DNA from: Marinosulfonomonas sp.
Lineage (GTDB): Bacteria; Pseudomonadota; Alphaproteobacteria; Rhodobacterales; Rhodobacteraceae
Direction of reading: 5' to 3'
DNA length: 8,341 nucleotides
Assembly: GCA_026989405.1 (NCBI GenBank)
Contig: JALSJL010000476.1
Coordinates: forward strand, 1 to 8,341
Under the pieces are notes generated by a model. It was not told the origin of the DNA, made no database searches, and worked only from the letters and a program-made list of their open reading frames with translations. Positions within the stretch are counted from its first letter, which is position 1; each line of letters begins with the position of its first letter. Positions 1 through 6,543 of this stretch are shown one piece after another. The translations under genes and the position numbers were made by a program.

Positions 1-1274
1 ATCATCAGCCGCAATGCACCATCGCTTGGCGGGCGGCCTCGAATCGCCTCGTAGGCATGGAACATCAGATGCCCGCCATCCAGTATCGGTATGGGGAACA
101 GGTTCAGAAACCCGACCGCGGTGGAAAGAACCGCGATGAACCAGATGAAGCTGACCAGCCCCTGTGAGGCCGCCTGCCCCGAGGTCTGGGCAATCCCCAC
201 GGGTCCGCGCAGGTTGCACGACGAAATCTTGCCGGCCACCACATGATACAGCCCGGAAACGCTGGCCTTGATGATATACCATGTCTGATCGGCGCCATAG
301 CTGATCGCCCGACCCAGGCCGGGGCTTTCGGTCTTCGGCTCAAAAAGCATCCCGCCGGTGATGCCAATCAGCCAACGGGTTTCGAAACCGCCGTCGGGCA
401 ACGGCAGGTCGCGCCGCTGCGGCGTCAGCGTGATGGTCAGATTTTCGCCCTTGCGCCAGACGTCCATCGTCAGGGGCTTTCCGCCCGAATTGCCGACGAT
501 CTCGCGCAACTGCGCAAACGTGGCAACCTCCTGTCCGTTGGCTGAAAGGATGACATCGCCAACCTCGAACCCGGCCTCCATTGCCGCCGAGCCGGGGGTA
601 AGGCCCAGGACCAGCGGCGGATAGGGATGCGCCCCGAGTGCGTGCTCTTCCTCGGCGTTGCGCCGAACCAGGTAGTCGAGGTCATTTCGCGGCGGCAGCA
701 GTTCGACGAACCCGGAGAAATCTTCGAGTTTCGGCGTCCGACGGCCTTCGATGGCCAGAATTTCATCGCCCACCTGCAGCGTCTGCTCATAGGGAACGGC
801 GCGCAGCTCGGCGATGGTCAGCGGCTCTGACGGAACCCCTTTCCAGCCGATGATCGCAGCAAATACCAGGATCGACAGCATGAAATTGAAGATCGGCCCG
901 GCCGCAACCGTTGCCGCGCGCGCCCACAGCGGCGCGCCGTGCATGGTGTGGCGCATGTCTTCCTCGGCCATGGTCTCGAAGGCTTCGACATCCTTGCCAC
1001 TGGCCGCGCTGCTGTCGCCCTTGAACCGGACATAGCCGCCAATCGGCAGTGCGGCGATCTGCCAGACGGTGCCGCGCTTGTCGACGCGAGACCACAGGAC
1101 CGGCCCCATGCCAAGCGAAAACACCTCGGCGTAAATCCCGGTCCAGCGACCGACGATGTAATGGCCAAACTCGTGAATTGCGACGATGATCAGCAGCGCC
1201 ACGACAAAAGCGCCGATGGTAAACAGCAAGTTCCCGAAAGACGGGATCAGTCCGACTAGGTCCACGAGTGTCAT
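1..1274 (-). CDS. rseP: RseP/MmpA-type site-2 zinc metalloprotease (3' end outside window)
   Basis: Inner-membrane site-2 protease. By family knowledge it cuts trans-membrane substrates such as anti-sigma factors and leftover signal peptides. About 424 codons are visible. The first membrane helix carries the zinc-binding HEFGH at residues 34-38. A second hydrophobic stretch (about 127-144) is followed by two periplasmic PDZ-like regions. The first is about residues 150-210 with VGDEILAIEG; the second is about 220-285 with GSAAMEAGFEVGDVILSANG. After a further hydrophobic stretch at about 373-393 comes the third zinc-ligand motif, PIPILDGGHL (residues 394-403, D399). The family is usually about 450 residues, so only roughly 25 are missing at the left edge. 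The ATG at 1274-1272 overlaps the dxr stop as ATGA. An AAGGA lies directly against the ATG, too close for a good Shine-Dalgarno, so coupling to dxr translation is likely. It is the last visible gene of the operon; bamA is the commonly expected next neighbour (inference). Confidence 0.96.
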   Translation of the reverse strand, partial: MTLVDLVGLIPSFGNLLFTIGAFVVALLIIVAIHEFGHYIVGRWTGIYAEVFSLGMGPVLWSRVDKRGTVWQIAALPIGGYVRFKGDSSAASGKDVEAFETMAEEDMRHTMHGAPLWARAATVAAGPIFNFMLSILVFAAIIGWKGVPSEPLTIAELRAVPYEQTLQVGDEILAIEGRRTPKLEDFSGFVELLPPRNDLDYLVRRNAEEEHALGAHPYPPLVLGLTPGSAAMEAGFEVGDVILSANGQEVATFAQLREIVGNSGGKPLTMDVWRKGENLTITLTPQRRDLPLPDGGFETRWLIGITGGMLFEPKTESPGLGRAISYGADQTWYIIKASVSGLYHVVAGKISSCNLRGPVGIAQTSGQAASQGLVSFIWFIAVLSTAVGFLNLFPIPILDGGHLMFHAYEAIRGRPPSDGALRLM

Positions 1275-2449
1275 TCCTTGTATCTGATGGCCGCAATCGA
1301 CTCTTCTGCGCGCATTCGTGCCAAATGGTCTGTCCGGGCGACGTTATCAAGGGTTATCTCGCCGCGGCCAAGGTCTGACTCGGCCTGCAGGGCGCCAAGC
1401 ACCTGTTCAACAACACGCGCCATGTCCATGAACCCGATCTGACGCGCCATGAACGCATCCAATGCGCGTTCTTTCGCGGCGTTGAAGACCGCGCCCGCAA
1501 GCCCGCCGGTCTGCATGACCTCGCGCGCGAGGCGAAGTGCGGGAAAGCGTGTTTCGTCGGGAGCCTCGAAACGCAGGCTGCCGATCCTGGCAAGATCCAG
1601 CCGGGCCACCGGAAGCGCACGACGGTCGGGCCAGTTCAGCGCGTAGCCGATGGCGTGGCGCATGTCGGGCACGCCCAGATGGGCCATCAAGGCGCCATCG
1701 TTGAAGCCGACCAGCGCGTGCACCAGGCTTTCGGGATGAACCAGCACTTCGATCTGCTCCGGTCTTATTCCGAAAAACTCTTTGGTTTCTATGACTTCCA
1801 GGGCCTTGTTGAACATGGATGCGCTGTCGATGGTAATCCTTTGCCCCATCGCCCAGTTGGGGTGGTTCAGGGCTTGTTCCAGGGTGGCCCGCGCCAGCCG
1901 GTTGACAGGCCAATCGCGGAACGGGCCGCCCGAAGCGGTGATGATCACGCGCGAGACGGTGTTGATGTCTTCGCCGACCAGGGCCTGAAACACGGCCGAA
2001 TGCTCGCTGTCCACCGGCAGGATCGTGGCACCTGTCTGGCGGGCGGTCTCCATCAGCAACGGGCCGGCTGTCACCAGGCTTTCCTTGTTGGCAAGCGCCA
2101 GCGTCCTGCCCTGGTGCAGCGCCGCAAGACCGGGCGCCAGCCCGGCGGCGCCGACGATGGCCGACATGACCAGATCGGCCGGGCGCTGCGCGGCCTCGAC
2201 CAGGGCATCCGGGCCCGCTGCGGCCTCGACCGGGCTGCCGGACAGGGCCTCTTTTAGATCGTCATAACAGTCCGGAAAGGCCGTAACCGCAACATTTGCC
2301 CCGAGTTCGCGCGCGTCCCTGGCCAGTTGCGAGACATTTCGCCCGCCTGTCAGGGCGGTTATGGCAAATTCATCGGGCCGCCTGCGAACAAGGTCCAGCG
2401 TGTTCTGGCCGATCGAGCCGGTAGCCCCCAAAACCGTGACCCTGCGCAT
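1271..2449 (-). CDS. dxr: 1-deoxy-D-xylulose 5-phosphate reductoisomerase
   Basis: Cytoplasmic enzyme of the methylerythritol phosphate pathway. It rearranges and reduces DXP to 2-C-methyl-D-erythritol 4-phosphate with NADPH, the committed step to isopentenyl and dimethylallyl diphosphate. At 392 residues it has normal family length. The N-terminal nucleotide fold shows GATGSIG at residues 8-14. LANKES is at 119-124. The metal and substrate residues are visible: PVDSEHSA (D147, S148, E149), NHPNW with H196, and SASMFNKALE ending in E218, which corresponds to the third metal ligand of E. coli Dxr. The C-terminal helical domain follows. The ATG at 2449-2447 shares one base with the cdsA stop (TGATG), and the end overlaps rseP by four bases. 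No clear Shine-Dalgarno lies upstream, so re-initiation after cdsA is likely. Its product feeds uppS in the same operon and also MiaA across the divergent region, since MiaA uses dimethylallyl diphosphate. Confidence 0.98.
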   Translation of the reverse strand: MRRVTVLGATGSIGQNTLDLVRRRPDEFAITALTGGRNVSQLARDARELGANVAVTAFPDCYDDLKEALSGSPVEAAAGPDALVEAAQRPADLVMSAIVGAAGLAPGLAALHQGRTLALANKESLVTAGPLLMETARQTGATILPVDSEHSAVFQALVGEDINTVSRVIITASGGPFRDWPVNRLARATLEQALNHPNWAMGQRITIDSASMFNKALEVIETKEFFGIRPEQIEVLVHPESLVHALVGFNDGALMAHLGVPDMRHAIGYALNWPDRRALPVARLDLARIGSLRFEAPDETRFPALRLAREVMQTGGLAGAVFNAAKERALDAFMARQIGFMDMARVVEQVLGALQAESDLGRGEITLDNVARTDHLARMRAEESIAAIRYKE

Positions 2450-3234
2450 CAGCCGGGAAACCCGAAGAAAAACCCAAGATAGACCAGCCCGATCGACGCG
2501 CCGATCAGCGCGTCGAACCGGTCAAGCACACCGCCGTGCCCGGGCAGCAGGTTCGAACTGTCCTTGATACCGGCGGCGCGTTTCATCGCGCTTTCGGCGA
2601 TGTCGCCCAACTGCCCGCACAAAGCCAGGGCCGCGCTGACCGGGATCAGAACCCACCCGGCCCCAAGGATGGGTGCAAAGATCATGCCCACGATCATGGC
2701 CGCGACCCATCCGGCGATGGTGCCCGACCATGTTTTCTTGGGGCTGATGCTGGGCCAGAATTTCGGGCCGCCAATTGCGCGCCCGGCAAGATAGGCGGCG
2801 ATGTCACTGGCGATCACGACGCTCATGACCCACCCGACCCAGGCCATGCCGCCCCCGTCGCGCAGTGACACGAGCACGACACCCGTCAGGAAGACCGCCC
2901 CCAGACAGACCACGGTTGCCGATCTCAGGCGCCGTGCCGCAACAAGGAATACTGCGATGACCAACAGAAATGCCCAGACGGCCCGTGGTTGCTGCAAGAC
3001 CGCCACCACGAAAAAGGCAAGCCCTGCCGAGACCGCAAAAAGGATGCGCACAAGTGTGCCGCGAACCTCGGCGATCCGCGCAAGCTCCCATGTCATTGCG
3101 GCGCAGGCCAGCCCGACCAGCAGCGAAAACGCCGCCCCTCCTGCCCAAAGGGCAAATCCGGCCACGGCCGCCAGAGCCATCGCGGTCAGGGTGCGGGTCT
3201 TGAGGTCAGCCCATTTTCGGGTTGCCCCGCTCAT
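2449..3234 (-). CDS. cdsA: Phosphatidate cytidylyltransferase (CDP-diacylglycerol synthase)
   Basis: Integral membrane enzyme that condenses CTP with phosphatidic acid to CDP-diacylglycerol, the precursor of bacterial phospholipids. It has 261 residues and is almost entirely hydrophobic, with roughly seven to eight possible membrane segments. The family signature is complete near the C-terminus: S215, K218-R219, K224-D225, then LPGHGGVLDR at residues 230-239. Two further conserved pieces are visible: D144 in ASDIAAYLAGR, and SPKKTWSG at about 164-171, where many homologues have E in place of the S before the final G. The ATG at 3234-3232 overlaps the uppS stop as ATGA, and the TGA shares one base with the dxr start. 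No Shine-Dalgarno is apparent, which fits translational coupling. It sits between two isoprenoid genes, the normal position in this conserved operon. Confidence 0.97.
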   Translation of the reverse strand: MSGATRKWADLKTRTLTAMALAAVAGFALWAGGAAFSLLVGLACAAMTWELARIAEVRGTLVRILFAVSAGLAFFVVAVLQQPRAVWAFLLVIAVFLVAARRLRSATVVCLGAVFLTGVVLVSLRDGGGMAWVGWVMSVVIASDIAAYLAGRAIGGPKFWPSISPKKTWSGTIAGWVAAMIVGMIFAPILGAGWVLIPVSAALALCGQLGDIAESAMKRAAGIKDSSNLLPGHGGVLDRFDALIGASIGLVYLGFFFGFPG

Positions 3235-4004
3235 CCGGTGACGGCACCGAAGCGACGCTCGCGTTTCGAGTAGTTCTCGAGGATTTCGGCAAAGATTTCC
3301 TTGGTGAAATCCGGCCAGAGCGTGTCGACGAACTCATATTCCGAATAGGCGGACTGCCAGAGCAGGAAGTTGGAAATCCGGGCCTCTCCCGAGGTTCGGA
3401 TCACCAGATCTGGGTCGGGCAGAACAAAGGTGTCCAGGTATCTGGCCAGCGTTTCGGCATCGACCGTTTCCGGGTCAAGCCGGCCCGCCTTCACATCCAG
3501 CGCCAGGCGCCTGGTGGCACGCGCCACTTCGTCACGCCCGCCATAGTTGATCGCAATCGTCAGATGGAGATCGTCATTGCCGGCAGTCAGCGCTTCCAGA
3601 TTGTCCATCAGGGCGACCAGTTTCGGCTCCAGCCGCACCCGATCTCCGATAAAGCGCACCCTGACCCCATGATCGCGCAGTGCCGTGGCCTCCTTGACGA
3701 TGTAGCGCTTGAACAGGGTCATCAACCCCGCCACCTCGGCCTGTGTCCGCTTCCAGTTTTCCGTCGAAAACGCGAAGACCGTGAGATATTTCACGCCAAG
3801 CTCCGGGCAACTCTCGACGATTTCGCGCACCCGCCGCCCACCGGCCTGATGCCCGAACAAACGCGGCTTGCCGCGGGCCTGCGCCCAGCGACCGTTGCCA
3901 TCCATGATTACCGCCACATGTTTCGGACCAGCCGCCGGGGCCGCGGGGGTTCGGGTCGTCATTTCCTGCCGCGCCGGGCTCTGGTTTGTCATAAGCGCTT
4001 TCAC
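3231..4004 (-). CDS. uppS: Isoprenyl transferase (undecaprenyl diphosphate synthase)
   Basis: Cytoplasmic cis-prenyltransferase that adds isopentenyl diphosphate units to farnesyl diphosphate. The C55 product is the lipid carrier for peptidoglycan and O-antigen. Visible family marks are VIMDGNGRWA with the catalytic D35, HQAGGRRVREIVE, FAFSTENWKR at 78-87, INYGGRDE at 152-159, RTSGEARISNFLLWQ at 203-217 and the YSEYEF/LWPDF region. With the GTG start at 4004-4002 the protein is 257 residues, and this GTG overlaps the frr stop (GTGA). In-frame ATGs at 3992 and 3962 would shorten the poorly conserved N-terminus by 4 or 14 residues without touching the catalytic domain. I prefer the GTG because it keeps the coupled-overlap pattern of the operon, but no start has a convincing Shine-Dalgarno. 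The stop overlaps the cdsA start. Confidence 0.97.
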   Translation of the reverse strand: MKALMTNQSPARQEMTTRTPAAPAAGPKHVAVIMDGNGRWAQARGKPRLFGHQAGGRRVREIVESCPELGVKYLTVFAFSTENWKRTQAEVAGLMTLFKRYIVKEATALRDHGVRVRFIGDRVRLEPKLVALMDNLEALTAGNDDLHLTIAINYGGRDEVARATRRLALDVKAGRLDPETVDAETLARYLDTFVLPDPDLVIRTSGEARISNFLLWQSAYSEYEFVDTLWPDFTKEIFAEILENYSKRERRFGAVTG

Positions 4005-4564
4005 ACCTGCATTATTTCGGCCTGCTTGTGCTCAAGCGTTTCATCTATCGCCTTGATGGCATTGTCGGTCAGGCTCTGCACCTCGTCCGACCAGATCTTG
4101 ACATCGTCTTCCGACATGCCGTCCGCTTTTGCCTTTTTCAGCCGGTCCATTCCGTCTCGACGGATATTTCGCACGGCAATGCGGGCATTTTCGGCAAATT
4201 GTGCGGCAACTTTGGACAACTCGCGCCGGCGCTCTTCATTCAGTTCCGGAATTGGCAAACGGATGGTCGTGCCGTCGACCACCGGATTGATCCCCAGACC
4301 GCTCTCGCGGATCGCCTTTTCGGTCGCGCCAACCAGCGACTTGTCCCAGACGCTGATGGTCAGCATGCGGGGCTCGGGAACATTCACGGTGCCCACCTGG
4401 TTGATCGGCGTCAGCGCGCCGTAAGCATCGACCATGATCGGCTCCACCATCGAGGAGGAAGCGCGGCCGGTGCGCAGGGATGCAAATTCCTGTTTCAGCG
4501 CGGACATCGCGCCATCCATCCGGCGCTGCAGATCATCCAGGTCGATTTCAATGTCTTCCGCCAT
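4001..4564 (-). CDS. frr: Ribosome recycling factor
   Basis: Cytoplasmic factor that, with EF-G, splits post-termination ribosomes so the subunits can be reused. Its 187 residues match the family length of about 185. The N-terminal helix leads to LRTGRASSSMVEPI at residues 30-43. The beta domain contains NVPEPRMLTISVWDKS and the NPVVDGTTIRLPIPELNEERR stretch (about 93-113). The C-terminal helices contain VRNIRRD with R132, the position of the essential arginine in E. coli RRF. The ATG at 4564-4562 has a good Shine-Dalgarno, GAAGAG, six bases upstream. A 55-base gap separates it from pyrH. This is the largest gap in the operon and the only one with its own clear ribosome binding site, so frr is translated independently. 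Its stop overlaps the GTG of uppS. Confidence 0.98.
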   Translation of the reverse strand: MAEDIEIDLDDLQRRMDGAMSALKQEFASLRTGRASSSMVEPIMVDAYGALTPINQVGTVNVPEPRMLTISVWDKSLVGATEKAIRESGLGINPVVDGTTIRLPIPELNEERRRELSKVAAQFAENARIAVRNIRRDGMDRLKKAKADGMSEDDVKIWSDEVQSLTDNAIKAIDETLEHKQAEIMQV

Positions 4565-4619
4565 TGCTCACTCTTCTTTTTTCTTTTGGCTGCAAATGCT
4601 TTCGAGCCCGTTTATTAAG
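4565..4619 (-). other. pyrH-frr intergenic spacer
   Basis: Fifty-five bases between the pyrH stop and the frr start. On the transcribed strand it begins AT-rich, passes through GGGCTCGAAAGC and ends in a purine-rich A/G tract holding the frr Shine-Dalgarno. I see no strong hairpin followed by a U run, so nothing suggests that transcription ends here. A weak internal promoter cannot be excluded. Confidence 0.5.
4571..4576 (-). promoter_or_regulatory. Shine-Dalgarno of frr
   Basis: GAAGAG on the minus strand, six bases before the frr ATG, lies inside an A-rich tract (4571-4587). It is the clearest ribosome binding site in the minus-strand operon. Confidence 0.6.
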
Positions 4620-5363
4620 TCAGTTTCCGACAATTGTATAGGTGCCTTTGCCCTGCAGTATTCCCTTGAAACCGCCTTCTGCATCCAGCGCGAAGACAAT
4701 GATCGGCAGGTTGTTGTCACGCGCCAGCGCGATTGCGGACGCGTCCATCACGCCCAGGTGTTTTGCCAGAACCTCGTCATAGCTGATCCGGTCAAAGCGT
4801 TTGGCATCCGGAAATTCTTCCGGATCCTTGTCATAGACACCGTCAACCTTGGTGCCCTTGAAGATGGCTTCACAGGCCATTTCGTTGGCCCGTAACGTCG
4901 CCGCCGTGTCGGTTGTGAAATACGGGTTGCCGGTGCCGGCTGCAAAAATGCACACGCGCCCCTTTTCAAGGTGGCGCACGGCGCGCCGCCGGATGTAGGG
5001 TTCGCACACCTGGTCCATCGGAATGGCGCTGATCACGCGGGTATGCACCGCAAGCGATTCAAGCGCGCTTTGCATGGCCAGCGCGTTCATGACAGTGCCC
5101 AGCATCCCCATGTAGTCCGCCGTCGTGCGCTCCATCCCCTGCGCGGAGCCCTGCAAACCGCGGAAAATGTTGCCGCCGCCAATGACCATGCATATCTCGA
5201 CACCCATGTCGTGCACCGATTGCACTTCCTGTGCAATCCGCGCCACCGTCGGCGGATGCAGCCCATAGCCCTGATCACCCATCAACGCTTCGCCGGAAAT
5301 TTTCAGCAAGACCCGGTTGTATTTGGTTTCCGGCGTTTTCTCCGGCTCTGCCTGCTCACTCAT
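4620..5363 (-). CDS. pyrH: UMP kinase
   Basis: Cytoplasmic bacterial-type UMP kinase of the amino acid kinase fold. It phosphorylates UMP to UDP with ATP for RNA, DNA and UDP-sugar synthesis. With the ATG at 5363-5361 it is 247 residues, close to the usual 235-250. Visible family marks are LLKISGEALMG at 19-29, the glycine-rich GGGNIFRGL at 62-70, ADYMGMLGTVMNALAMQ at about 82-98, GTGNPYFTTDTAA at 143-155 and KVDGVYDKDP at 172-181. The reading frame stays open upstream to about 5612, but a longer start would run into miaA and add non-conserved sequence. The ATG at 5363 follows a GGGGG nine bases upstream and places the kinase core near residue 15. It is the first gene of the operon, with miaA divergent. 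rpsB-tsf, the upstream partners in many bacteria, are absent here. Confidence 0.97.
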   Translation of the reverse strand: MSEQAEPEKTPETKYNRVLLKISGEALMGDQGYGLHPPTVARIAQEVQSVHDMGVEICMVIGGGNIFRGLQGSAQGMERTTADYMGMLGTVMNALAMQSALESLAVHTRVISAIPMDQVCEPYIRRRAVRHLEKGRVCIFAAGTGNPYFTTDTAATLRANEMACEAIFKGTKVDGVYDKDPEEFPDAKRFDRISYDEVLAKHLGVMDASAIALARDNNLPIIVFALDAEGGFKGILQGKGTYTIVGN

Positions 5364-5372
5364 CCCACTGTG

Positions 5373-5377
5373 CCCCC
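5373..5377 (-). promoter_or_regulatory. Possible Shine-Dalgarno of pyrH
   Basis: GGGGG on the minus strand, nine bases before the ATG at 5363. It is a G-only, non-canonical match, but it is the best purine run near this start and supports it over upstream alternatives. Confidence 0.35.
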
Positions 5378-5385
5378 GATTGCGA

Positions 5386-5416
5386 TTTCCTGCGATTTGG
5401 CGCAAAATGCAGGAAA
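5386..5416. repeat. Imperfect palindrome in the pyrH-miaA divergent region
   Basis: TTTCCTGC (5386-5393) is matched by GCAGGAAA (5409-5416). After one unpaired G (5394), ATTT (5395-5398) also pairs with AAAT (5405-5408), giving 12 base pairs around a six-base centre. No T run follows on either strand, so it does not look like a terminator. It could be a repressor site covering the pyrH promoter or a hairpin in the leader RNA. It is the strongest symmetric element in this gap. Confidence 0.7.
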
Positions 5417-5432
5417 GCCGGCATGTGTTCAA
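5404..5432 (-). promoter_or_regulatory. pyrH: Candidate pyrH operon promoter
   Basis: On the minus strand, TTGAAC (5432-5427, four of six to the sigma-70 -35 box) and CATTTT (5409-5404, three of six to -10) are separated by 17 bases. Transcription would start near 5397, about 34 bases before the pyrH ATG. The -10 box lies inside the right arm of the palindrome at 5386-5416. This is a by-eye match only. Confidence 0.3.
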
Positions 5433-5515
5433 TGCGAGAAACCGCGCATTCCGTCTTTGCCCGGAAAAATACCTGCCACCGCATGAGAAAATGATCCAGA
5501 AAAGCGCGCAATTCC

Positions 5516-6391
5516 TTGATCCGACTCCCTGAAATCTCGACCGAGTTGCCGATCCTGATCGCGGGCCCGACCGCATCGGGCAAATCGGCGCTGGCGTTGG
5601 ATGTGGCGGCACGCAGCGGCGGCTTCATTGTCAACGCCGATGCGCTGCAGGTCTTTTCCGACTGGCGCGTGCTCACAGCCCGCCCGTCCGAACAGGACGA
5701 GCGCAGCGCGCCGCATTTTCTCTATGGCCATGTGCCCGGTGATCGGCCGTATTCCGTCGGCCAGTGGCTTCGCGACCTTGCACCGCTCTTGCAGGACGGC
5801 CGCCAGCCGATCATTGTCGGCGGAACGGGGTTGTATTTCACTGCCTTGACCGAGGGGCTTGCCGACATTCCCGCCATTTCACCCGAGACCCGCCGCCGGG
5901 CTGAAAGGCGCCTGGCCCATGGTGGCATCGGTGCGCTGTTGCATGAACTTGATGCGGCCACTCTGGCGCGCCTTGATCCGCACAACCCGATGCGGGTCCA
6001 ACGCGCATGGGAAGTGCTGTCCGAAACCGGGCGCGGCCTGGCATCATGGCACGATGAGACCCCGCCGCCCCTGCTGCCGCTGTCAAAGACCCAGGCGATC
6101 GTTCTCGATGTCGACAAGGGCTGGCTCAACGACCGGATCGAGCGGCGGTTCAGGTGGATGCTCGGGAATGGCGCGCTTGAGGAAGCCATCCGGAACCGGG
6201 CCGACTGGGCCAGCGACCGGCCCTCGGCCAAGGCCATCGGGGCGCGGGAACTGATGCTCCATCTTGCCGGCGCAATGACGCTGGAACAGGTCCGTGATTC
6301 TGCGACAATCGCAACCCGCCAGTATGCAAAGCGCCAACGCAGCTGGCTGCGCGCCAGAATGAAGGCCTGGCAATGGGTCGCCACACCGTGA
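5516..6391 (+). CDS. miaA: tRNA dimethylallyltransferase
   Basis: Cytoplasmic enzyme that transfers the dimethylallyl group from DMAPP to N6 of A37 in tRNAs reading UNN codons; MiaB and other enzymes may modify it further. From the TTG at 5516 it has 291 residues, near the usual 290-315. The P-loop GPTASGKS is at 17-24 and NADALQVF at 40-47 carries the catalytic-position D42. VGGTGLYF is at 101-108, PHNPMRVQRAWEVL at 155-168 and ATRQYAKRQRSWLR at 266-279. The family's D-S-x-x-x-Y stretch is altered here: Asp is kept, Ser becomes Ala and the final Tyr becomes Phe. An in-frame TGA at 5492-5494 closes the frame upstream, and between it and the P-loop there is no ATG or GTG. The start is therefore TTG 5516 or TTG 5546; the first gives the more usual length. 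No Shine-Dalgarno is clear. It is divergent from pyrH and followed by araC on the same strand. Confidence 0.95.
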   Translation: MIRLPEISTELPILIAGPTASGKSALALDVAARSGGFIVNADALQVFSDWRVLTARPSEQDERSAPHFLYGHVPGDRPYSVGQWLRDLAPLLQDGRQPIIVGGTGLYFTALTEGLADIPAISPETRRRAERRLAHGGIGALLHELDAATLARLDPHNPMRVQRAWEVLSETGRGLASWHDETPPPLLPLSKTQAIVLDVDKGWLNDRIERRFRWMLGNGALEEAIRNRADWASDRPSAKAIGARELMLHLAGAMTLEQVRDSATIATRQYAKRQRSWLRARMKAWQWVATP

Positions 6392-6543
6392 CGCGATCAA
6401 CATCTGCGCCCGAAAATCGCCCGCAGACCCAGATGTAGACCGCCTGGCACCATTCTGCCGCCACAAGGTGGCCGTCAAGAAAACCTCTATCTTTTAAGGG
6501 CTTCGTGGCTTAACTTTCACAAAAGCAACAATCTGCGACGCCC
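6392..6543 (+). other. miaA-araC intergenic region
   Basis: A 152-base gap. Besides the inverted repeat near its left end it contains a short hairpin, GCCAC-AAG-GTGGC (6460-6472), without a T run. The stretch from about 6481 to 6525 is more AT-rich and probably holds the araC promoter. TATCTT (6488-6493) and TAACTT (6511-6516) are 17 bases apart but match sigma-70 boxes poorly. No good Shine-Dalgarno precedes the araC ATG. Confidence 0.45.
6400..6436 (+). repeat. Inverted repeat just after miaA
   Basis: ACATCTG (6400-6406) and CAGATGT (6430-6436) are perfect complements around 23 bases. A competing stem, TCTGCG (6403-6408) with CGCAGA (6423-6428), shares part of the left arm. It starts nine bases after the miaA stop, so it could mark the transcript end, but no T run follows. 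Confidence 0.35.

Larger units (their letters stand above)
5364..5515. other. Divergent intergenic region pyrH / miaA
   Basis: This 152-base gap must contain the pyrH promoter on the minus strand and probably that of miaA on the plus strand. It holds the palindrome and the candidate pyrH promoter listed separately. For miaA I find no promoter boxes good enough to name. A 13-codon frame from the ATG at 5491 to the TGA at 5530-5532 overlaps the miaA start in another frame; it could be chance or a small leader. Confidence 0.6.

Noticed and set aside
1655..2257. A 200-codon plus-strand open frame
   Set aside because: Antisense to the core of dxr, with no family features; a shadow of GC-rich coding sequence.
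3222..4424. A 400-codon plus-strand open frame
   Set aside because: It lies antisense to uppS and frr, which have full family motifs. High-GC codon bias on one strand commonly leaves long open frames on the other, and the translation shows no recognisable domain.
5364..5612. An N-terminal extension of pyrH up to 5612
   Set aside because: It would overlap miaA and the divergent promoter region and add 83 non-conserved residues. The ATG at 5363 gives normal kinase length.
6460..6472. GCCAC-AAG-GTGGC as a terminator of miaA
   Set aside because: Only five base pairs and no T run; listed in the gap description but not called.
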